A stretch of DNA of 64,000 bases from Streptomyces sp. NRRL S-337 (GTDB taxonomy: Bacteria > Actinomycetota > Actinomycetes > Streptomycetales > Streptomycetaceae). The stretch lies in contig NZ_JOIX01000027.1 of assembly GCF_000720175.1 (NCBI RefSeq), positions 21,143 through 85,142 on the forward strand, in the 5' to 3' direction. The position numbers were made by a program, and so were the translations under genes. The notes beneath the pieces are model-generated. The model did no database searches. It was not told the DNA's origin and saw only the letters and a list, made by a program, of their open reading frames with translations. Shown here in pieces: positions 58,709 through 64,000 of this stretch. Numbering within the stretch: the stretch's first letter is position 1; every line of letters begins with the position of its first letter.

Positions 58709-59716
58709 ATGTCTTCGACCGAGTCGCCGGACACCGCGACCACCGCCCTCCCGGTGCCCCCCGCCGGCCCAGGTCGGCCCGGCGCGGCGGAGACGGTGCG
58801 CACCGTGAACCTGCCGGGCCTGACACTCACCGTACGGGCGCCGGAGGGGCGGGACGCCGGCGGGCCGGGGGCGGCCCGGGACCGCGAGCCCGCGCTCTAC
58901 GTCCACGGCCTCGGCGGCTCCTCGCAGAACTGGTCGGGACTGATGCCGCTGCTCGCCGACCGGCTGGACGGCGAGGCACTCGATCTGCCCGGCTTCGGGC
59001 ACTCCCCGCCGCCCGGTGACGGCAACTACTCCGTCTTCGCGCAGGCCCGTGCGGTGATCCGGTACCTCGACGCGGCCGGCCGCGGCCCGGTCCACCTCAT
59101 CGGCAACTCCATGGGCGGCACGACCGCCACCCGCGTGGCCGCCGCCCGGCCGGACCTGGTCCGCACCCTGACGCTGATCTCGCCGGCCCTGCCCGAGCTG
59201 CGGCCGCAGCGCACGGCGGTGCCCACCGCACTGCTCGCCGTCCCCGGCGTCGCCACCCTCTTCGCCCGGCTCACCCGCGACTGGACCGCCGAGCACCGCA
59301 CCCGCGAGGTGCTGTCCCTCTGTTACGGCGACCCCGGAAAGGTGACCCCCGAGGGGTTCGACACCGCGGCCGCCGAGTACGCCCGGCGGCTCGAACTCCC
59401 TTATTTCTGGGAGGTGATGGAGCGTTCGGCGCGTGCGCTGGTGAACGCGTACACGCTCGGCGGGCAGCACAATTTGTGGCGGCAGGCCGAACGCGTGCTC
59501 GCCCCCACCCTTCTCGTCTACGGTGGACGCGACCGCCTGGTCTCCCTCCGGATGGCCCGGCGGGCGGCCGCGGCGTTCCGCGGTTCGCGGCTGCTGACAC
59601 TGCCGGAGGCGGGGCACGTGGCGATGATGGAGTACCCGGAGGCGGTGGCGCGCGCCGTCCGCGAGCTGCTCGATTCCGAGATGACCGAAGTGACCGCTGA
59701 TCCGGGCAGGAGCTGA
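58709..59716 (+). CDS. Alpha/beta hydrolase
   Basis: 335 residues. Oxyanion ALYVHGLGGSSQNWSG, elbow HLIGNSMGGTTATRVA (Ser), acid LLVYGGRDRLVS (Asp), base LPEAGHVAMMEYPE (His). The first 45 residues are a Pro-rich disordered tail. C-C or ester hydrolase-like; substrate unknown. It precedes the DUF3152 gene by eight bases, so the two are co-transcribed. Confidence 0.93.
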   Translation: MSSTESPDTATTALPVPPAGPGRPGAAETVRTVNLPGLTLTVRAPEGRDAGGPGAARDREPALYVHGLGGSSQNWSGLMPLLADRLDGEALDLPGFGHSPPPGDGNYSVFAQARAVIRYLDAAGRGPVHLIGNSMGGTTATRVAAARPDLVRTLTLISPALPELRPQRTAVPTALLAVPGVATLFARLTRDWTAEHRTREVLSLCYGDPGKVTPEGFDTAAAEYARRLELPYFWEVMERSARALVNAYTLGGQHNLWRQAERVLAPTLLVYGGRDRLVSLRMARRAAAAFRGSRLLTLPEAGHVAMMEYPEAVARAVRELLDSEMTEVTADPGRS

Positions 59717-59724
59717 CACGCCCC

Positions 59725-61224
59725 GTGGGACGTCATAGCCGCCGAGACCGGCCGGAGGCCGAAGACCCCTCGCAGTCCGCGGCGCCGCCCGGCCAGAGCC
59801 CGCCGCCCGGCCAGAGCCCGCCGCCCGGCCGGGCACCCGCCCCCGGTCCCGGCCCGGGGCGCCGCCGGCGCGAGCCGGCCGGAGGCGACACGGTCCGCGG
59901 CGGCCACCCCGAACAGCGTGAACCGGGCGGTGCCTGGGGCGCGTTCCCGGGCGTGCCGGCGTCCCCGATGACGCCCGGGACGGCAGCCGGGCGGACCGCG
60001 CCCGGGACGCCCGGGCAGGCCGCGCCGCGGATTCCCCGGCCGCGCGCGGAGATGGCCCCCGGCGCACCGCCGATGGCCGTACCGGGCACCGGGCCCGGCC
60101 CGCGGCGGGATTACGTGGACGCCTTCGACGCGGCGCAGTTCTCCCGGCGGCCGGGCGGCCCGGGTGGCCCCGGCGGCGCTCTCGACGCGGACGGCGCGGA
60201 CGACGCTGACGACGATGTGTTCCGGGCCGGTGCGCCCGGCGCCGTCCGTACACCCGCCGCATCCGTGGCGTACGCCCGGCCCAACGCCAAAGACGCAGCG
60301 GGTGGCGGGGCGGGCGCACGGGTGCCCGAGCCCGCCGGGCCCGCGGACCGTGACCCCGACGGGGACTTCGCGGCGGGCGCGGACGCCGCCTTCGACGAGC
60401 CGCGGCACGGCGCGCGGAGGGGCGGCAAGAGCCGGACCTTCACCGGCGCGGCGGCCGCCGCGGTCACCACCGTGCTCGCCGTCGTCATCGCCGGCCAGGT
60501 CGCCGAGCAGCACAAGGACGGCGGCGACCCGCAGCCGCGCAGCGGCAACGACCGTACCGACGCGGCCGGTGACGAGGCCTCGCGGTCGCAGGCCCGGCCC
60601 ACCCAGGACGCCAAGCCCGCCGGTTACGACGAGCAGATGGCGCAGGTCTTCCCGCTGGACGCGCACCTCACCGCGAGCGGACGCTTCAAGCCGGTCGGCG
60701 GGAACGCCGAGGCGCCCGGCCACGGCAAGGTGCTGCGCTACCGCGTCGACATCGAGGAGGGACTGCCGCTGGACGGCGCGCTCTTCGCCGAGGCGGTGCA
60801 CAAGACCCTGAACGACGACCGGAGTTGGGCGCACGGCGGACAGCGGACCTTCAAGCGCGTGGCCTCCGGCCCGGCCGACTTCGTGATCACCCTGGCGAGC
60901 CCGGGGACCACCGCGAAGTGGTGCGCCAAGTCCGGTCTCGACACCTACGAGGAGAACGTCTCCTGCGACTCGGCGGCCACCGACCGGGTCATGATCAACG
61001 CCTACCGGTGGGCGCAGGGCGCGCAGACCTACGGGCGCGACAAGATGCACGCCTACCGCCAGATGCTGATCAACCACGAGGTCGGCCACCGGCTCGGGCA
61101 CAACCATGAGGGCTGCACCCGGCAGGGCGCGCTCGCCCCGGTGATGATGCAGCAGACGAAGTTCCTGACCACGGACGGCGTGACCTGCCGGCCCAACTCC
61201 TGGCCGTATCCCACCGCGCACTGA
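59725..61224 (+). CDS. DUF3152 protein, membrane-anchored zincin-like (Rv3207c-like)
   Basis: 499 residues. Residues 1-235 are a Pro/Gly/Ala-rich cytoplasmic tail; a membrane helix lies at about 240-260 (GAAAAAVTTVLAVVIAGQVAE). The external DUF3152 domain (about 300-499) contains INHEVGHRLGHNHEGC, the metzincin zinc signature HExxHxxGxxH (His451, Glu452, His455, His461), with a downstream Met turn-like VMMQQTKF. It is therefore a candidate extracytoplasmic metalloprotease. GTG start with GGCAGGAG about 12 bases upstream. Orthologue of Rv3207c by context. Confidence 0.92.
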   Translation: MGRHSRRDRPEAEDPSQSAAPPGQSPPPGQSPPPGRAPAPGPGPGRRRREPAGGDTVRGGHPEQREPGGAWGAFPGVPASPMTPGTAAGRTAPGTPGQAAPRIPRPRAEMAPGAPPMAVPGTGPGPRRDYVDAFDAAQFSRRPGGPGGPGGALDADGADDADDDVFRAGAPGAVRTPAASVAYARPNAKDAAGGGAGARVPEPAGPADRDPDGDFAAGADAAFDEPRHGARRGGKSRTFTGAAAAAVTTVLAVVIAGQVAEQHKDGGDPQPRSGNDRTDAAGDEASRSQARPTQDAKPAGYDEQMAQVFPLDAHLTASGRFKPVGGNAEAPGHGKVLRYRVDIEEGLPLDGALFAEAVHKTLNDDRSWAHGGQRTFKRVASGPADFVITLASPGTTAKWCAKSGLDTYEENVSCDSAATDRVMINAYRWAQGAQTYGRDKMHAYRQMLINHEVGHRLGHNHEGCTRQGALAPVMMQQTKFLTTDGVTCRPNSWPYPTAH

Positions 61225-61305
61225 GCGGGCGCGCGCGGTGCCGTAGCGATCACATAGCGCGTCGAAACGCCCCAAGAGGCGGAAAGTTACGTGCTTTCAC
61301 CCCTT

Positions 61306-61343
61306 CCGGTGGCGCGATGGACAACCGTCCATCGCGCCACCGG
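61306..61343 (+). terminator. 17-pair intrinsic terminator after the DUF3152 gene
   Basis: CCGGTGGCGCGATGGAC (61306-61322) pairs perfectly with 61327-61343 around AACC, followed by GCCTTTTG on the plus strand. It lies 82 bases after the DUF3152 stop and 87 before the glycosyltransferase start. Confidence 0.92.
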
Positions 61344-61429
61344 GCCTTTTGCATAGCGTCTTCCTGCAGGTCGACGGTCGTGCGGCCGTCGCGTCAGGAA
61401 AGCCGACATGGGAGGACGGGGGTGCCGCC

Positions 61430-63136
61430 GTGCGCATTGGTCTCCTCACCGAGGGTGGCTATCCGTACGCGCCGGGTGAGTCGCACACGTGGTGCGACCG
61501 GCTCGTACGCGGGCTCACCGGCCACGACTTCGAGGTTTACGCCCTGCGCGCCGACCCCCGGCGCGAACGCGGCCGGCCCGTGCTGCCCGGGCACGTCCGG
61601 GTGCACGACGCCCCCCTCTGGGGCGACTTCCCCGCCGGGCACCACCGGGCCGCGGACGAGCGCCGCGGCCGGGCGCCCGGACGGCGGGCCCGGCGCCGCT
61701 TCGCCGAGCACTTCGGCGACCTGGTGGCCGCGATCGCCTCGGCACCCCCCGAAAACGCCCTGACCAGGAAGGCGGACCGTTTCGCCAGCGGTCTGTACGG
61801 ACTCGCCGAACAGGCCCGCGACGACGGTGGTCTGCCCGCCCTGCTGCGCTCCGAGGACGCCGTGCGCCGGCTGGAATCGGTCTGCCGCGGCCCCCGGGCC
61901 CTGCCCGCCGCGCACGGCGCCCAGGTGGGCGACCTGCTGACGGTCGCCGACCGGCTCGAACGCACCCTGCGCCCGCTCTCGTTGGACTGGTACGGCGACG
62001 GTGACACCCCCGGCCTCGACGGTGCCGACCTCTGCCACGCCACCTCCGGCGGCGCGGCCGCCCTCCCGGGCCTGCTGGCCAAACACTTCTTCGGCACCCC
62101 GCTCCTGGTCACCGAGTACGGCGTACGGCTGCGCGAGCACTACCTCGCGCGCGCCGCGGCGCCCATGAGTGCCCCGGTGCGCGCCCTGCTCGCCGCGCTC
62201 CAGGGCGCGTTGGCCGCCGAGACCTACGCCCAGGCGGCCCTGATCACTCCCGGCAACACGCACGCCCGGCGCTGGCAGGAGCGCTGCGGCGCGGACCGGG
62301 AACGGCTGCGCACGGTCCATCCGGGCATGGATGCCGCGCCGTTCGCCGCCGTCGCGGACGCCCCGGCCGACGACTCCAAGGCAGTGGTGTGGGTCGGCGC
62401 GGTCGAGCCCGCCAAGGACCTCGTCGCGCTGCTGCACGCCTTCGCGGAGGTGCGCCGGGCCGAGCCGGAGGCCACCCTCCGGATCATCGGCGGCCTCGGC
62501 CGGGACCCCCGGGCGGCCGGCTACCTCGCCCACTGCCGGGCGCTGGCCGCCCAGCTCTTCCCCGACGAGGCGGCCGATGCCGTCACCGTCGGCGAGAACC
62601 CGGTCAGCTTCGAGGAGATCGGCAGCCCCGACGCGCCCACCCTGGCGGACGCCTATGCCTCCGCCTCCGTAGTGGTGCTCTCCAGCGTCGTCGAGGGCTT
62701 CCCGCGCTCCCTGGTGGAGGCGATGTTCTGCGGCCGCGCCACGGTGTCCACCGACGCCGGTGCGGTCTGCGAAGTCATCGGGGGCACCGGGCTGGTGGTC
62801 CCGCCGCGCAACCCCCGCGCCCTCGCCGAGGCCTGCGGCGCGCTGCTCGGCGACCCGGACCGCAGGGCCCGGCTGGGCGCGGCCGCCCGGGCCCGGGCGC
62901 TCGAACTGTTCACCGTCGAGCAGAACACCGCGGCATTTCGTGGCATCTACCTGGAGCTGATCTCGCACGCCCCGGCCCGCCCGGCCGACGCCCGGGACCG
63001 GGACGCGCACGGCGTACCGCAGCCGTTCGCCCACCCCGCCGAATCCCATGTCCCCGGCCGCTGGGCCGGCACCGGCGCGGCCACCCGGCCCGCACCCGCA
63101 CCGGCCGGCCGGACGCCGAGCTGGGCGGTGCCATGA
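61430..63136 (+). CDS. PelF-like glycosyltransferase (DUF3492 + GT4)
   Basis: 568 residues. VRIGLLTEGGYPYAPGESHTW matches the DUF3492/PelF N-terminus (…EGTYPYVxGGVSSW type). The C-terminal GT-B half has AVVWVGAVEPAKDLVALLHAF, LRIIGGLGRD, DAYASASVVVLSSVVEGFPRSLVEAM with the GT4 EX7E motif, and GLVVPPRNPRALAEA. PelF-type enzymes polymerise GalNAc-rich exopolysaccharide. The C-terminal 50 residues are Pro/Ala-rich. The GTG start at 61430 lies behind GGAGGACGGGGGTG. Two further genes follow on the same strand. Confidence 0.9.
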   Translation: MRIGLLTEGGYPYAPGESHTWCDRLVRGLTGHDFEVYALRADPRRERGRPVLPGHVRVHDAPLWGDFPAGHHRAADERRGRAPGRRARRRFAEHFGDLVAAIASAPPENALTRKADRFASGLYGLAEQARDDGGLPALLRSEDAVRRLESVCRGPRALPAAHGAQVGDLLTVADRLERTLRPLSLDWYGDGDTPGLDGADLCHATSGGAAALPGLLAKHFFGTPLLVTEYGVRLREHYLARAAAPMSAPVRALLAALQGALAAETYAQAALITPGNTHARRWQERCGADRERLRTVHPGMDAAPFAAVADAPADDSKAVVWVGAVEPAKDLVALLHAFAEVRRAEPEATLRIIGGLGRDPRAAGYLAHCRALAAQLFPDEAADAVTVGENPVSFEEIGSPDAPTLADAYASASVVVLSSVVEGFPRSLVEAMFCGRATVSTDAGAVCEVIGGTGLVVPPRNPRALAEACGALLGDPDRRARLGAAARARALELFTVEQNTAAFRGIYLELISHAPARPADARDRDAHGVPQPFAHPAESHVPGRWAGTGAATRPAPAPAGRTPSWAVP

Positions 63137-63218
63137 GGCGACGGGGGCTGAGGGCGAGGCGGCCTACGGACCAACCGGGCGAGAAGCAGTCGTGGTTGGC
63201 GCGACGGAGAGGAAAGGG

Positions 63219-63419
63219 GTGGCGGCAGTGGTGACAAGTGTGCTGGACGTGATGTGCGCGATGGGGGTGGTGGGTGTGGCCCTGGTGACGGGCATGGCCG
63301 ATGTGGCCCACGCCGGCAACCGCGACGGCCTCCGCCGCCGCCCACCCCGGGACCGCGCCGCGGGCCCTCGCCCGGTACCGGTGCCCCCGGCGGCCCCGGA
63401 GAAGGGGGACGAACGATGA
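63219..63419 (+). CDS. Small membrane protein (66 aa)
   Basis: One helix near the N-terminus (LDVMCAMGVVGVALVTGMA), then a Pro/Arg-rich cytoplasmic tail (RRRPPRDRAAGPRPVPVPPA). The GTG at 63219 has GAGAGGAAAG about six bases upstream; a second GTG at 63228 is possible. It overlaps the next gene by ATGA and follows the glycosyltransferase by 82 bases. Probably a small anchor or regulator of the same cluster. No family recognised. Confidence 0.75.
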   Translation: MAAVVTSVLDVMCAMGVVGVALVTGMADVAHAGNRDGLRRRPPRDRAAGPRPVPVPPAAPEKGDER

Positions 63420-63941
63420 CCACCCCGGACCGCCGCACCACCGAAGCCCTCCACCACAGCGCGGCGGACGGCCCTACGGCGTTCGCCCCCGCGCCCCGCA
63501 AGGCCGCCACCACCCGCCCCGCCCGCCGCGGCCCCGCCGACCCCGTACGCGCCCTGATGCACCGACACCACGCGCTCTGCGCCCACGCCGTCGACCCGCT
63601 GGAGATCGCCGCCGGCCTGGAGGCCCACGGCGTCACCGACCGCACCGCCGCCCGCTTCCGGCACCGGGACGTCTTCTCCCTCGCCGAGGAGCTCTACGCC
63701 CGCGTACCGCGCGCGGAACCCGGCACGGTGTGCCCGGCGGCCCGCCCGGGCGCGAGCGCGGGAGAGCGGGCCCTGGACGGCACGGCGGGGGAGTGGGAGG
63801 CGGACGGCGGGGCGGATTGCGGGGCGGACCGCGGGACGGGGGGTGACCCCCTGGACGACGCGGGCGGGTCGTCGTACACCGGTGGCGGGTCGTCGTACAC
63901 CGGCGGAGGGGCGCGGCAGCCGTACGCGGGTGGGGTGGTGG
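63416..63941 (+). CDS. Protein of unknown function, cut by the contig end (N-terminal part)
   Basis: ATG at 63416 overlapping the previous stop (ATGA). The visible ~175 residues contain a disordered start, a helical segment (PADPVRALMHRHHALCAHAVDPLEIAAGLEAHGVTDRTAARF, read as blocks) and HRDVFSLAEELYARVPRAEPG, then a Gly/Asp-rich region with two GGSSYTG repeats (21-base tandem repeat at 63863-63904). The reading frame runs on into adapter sequence from 63942. In related genomes the gene after the DUF3492 glycosyltransferase is a large membrane protein; the present piece would be its soluble head (inference). Confidence 0.8.
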
Positions 63942-64000
63942 CTGTCTCTTATACACATCTGACGCTGCCGACGAAGAGGATAGTGTAGAACTCGGTGGTC
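63942..64000 (-). other. Nextera/Illumina adapter at contig end (not genomic)
   Basis: CTGTCTCTTATACACATCT (63942-63960) is the transposase mosaic end. GACGCTGCCGACGA (63961-63974) completes the reverse complement of the Nextera read-1 primer. AGAGGATA (63975-63982) matches the reverse complement of i5 index N503/S503 (TATCCTCT). The rest (63983-64000) equals the P5 adapter start with one mismatch (A instead of T at 63990). Confidence 0.98.

Noticed and set aside
63694..63958. Minus-strand frames beginning MCIRDS and MYKRQ at the contig end
   Set aside because: These N-termini are translated adapter sequence, not protein.

Overview
The window is a piece of a Streptomyces-type actinobacterial chromosome. 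The evidence is very high G+C with strong third-position bias, frequent GTG and some TTG starts, ATGA-type gene overlaps, mycothiol biosynthesis (mshB), a 7Fe ferredoxin, DivIVA-like, DUF3117, DUF3107 and DUF3152 proteins, and long Pro/Gly/Ala-rich disordered tails. It is mostly core chromosome: I see no tRNA, rRNA, insertion sequence, prophage or CRISPR array. The last 59 bases are not genomic. They are a Nextera/Illumina adapter with an i5 index, so the contig really ends near base 63941 and the last gene is cut there.

Layout. 1-1789: the last two ATPase genes of a peptide importer (+). 1798-2166: a MerR regulator. 2251-8527 (-): a complete five-gene oligopeptide ABC importer in the order permease, lipoprotein, permease, ATPase, ATPase, the order of the bldK locus. 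8528-9036: a non-coding divergent region with a strong hairpin. 9037-12346: a membrane protein and an S9 peptidase. 12615-14421: a small membrane protein, mshB and a DUF6113-like membrane protein. 14640-16790: a VanW/YoaR-like anchored wall protein. 16972-20599: an ABC exporter, a DesK-like kinase and a NarL-like regulator in one operon behind a palindromic operator. 20698-23698: a SpoIIE-type phosphatase, a SirB1-like protein and a GNAT protein. 23840-28422: fdxA, dapC, a secreted repeat protein, a lysozyme-like protein and dapE, with two lysine/diaminopimelate steps close together. 28546-31316: LOG, folP2-like, DivIVA-like and tagA genes. 31394-33607: a crotonase, DUF3117 and an O-methyltransferase. 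33690-38431: sigE, an anti-sigma factor, htrA and tatB, an envelope-stress module behind an ECF-type promoter. 38552-45214: mrp, DUF1003, MgtE-N/CBS, lipoprotein and corA genes. 45753-50304: SUFU, MFS, DUF6758, PHP and MarC genes. 50393-53138: a 50-residue protein and NYN, SRPBCC and hydrolase genes. 53246-61224: rhlE with a histone-H1-like tail, a ferritin-like protein, DUF3107, TetR, a hydrolase and a DUF3152 zincin. 61430-63941: a PelF-like glycosyltransferase followed by two surface or polysaccharide-associated genes.

From memory, the order mshB, ferredoxin, aminotransferase, dapE, LOG, folP2, DivIVA-like, tagA, DUF3117, O-methyltransferase, sigE, rseA, htrA, tatB, mrp, MgtE-N, corA follows Mycobacterium tuberculosis Rv1170-Rv1239. 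The order rhlE, ferritin-like, DUF3107, TetR, DUF3152 follows Rv3211-Rv3207c. Two blocks that are far apart in mycobacteria therefore sit side by side here.

The main extra observations are: at least eleven genes with a -10 box 6-7 bases before the start codon (leaderless transcripts); two genes whose best-placed ribosome binding site points to a non-standard start (CTG for rhlE, ATT for the O-methyltransferase); an autoregulatory-looking sigma promoter; three 29-base tandem repeats; a 22-base copy of the corA 3' end; and the start of a probable Pel-like polysaccharide cluster cut by the contig end.
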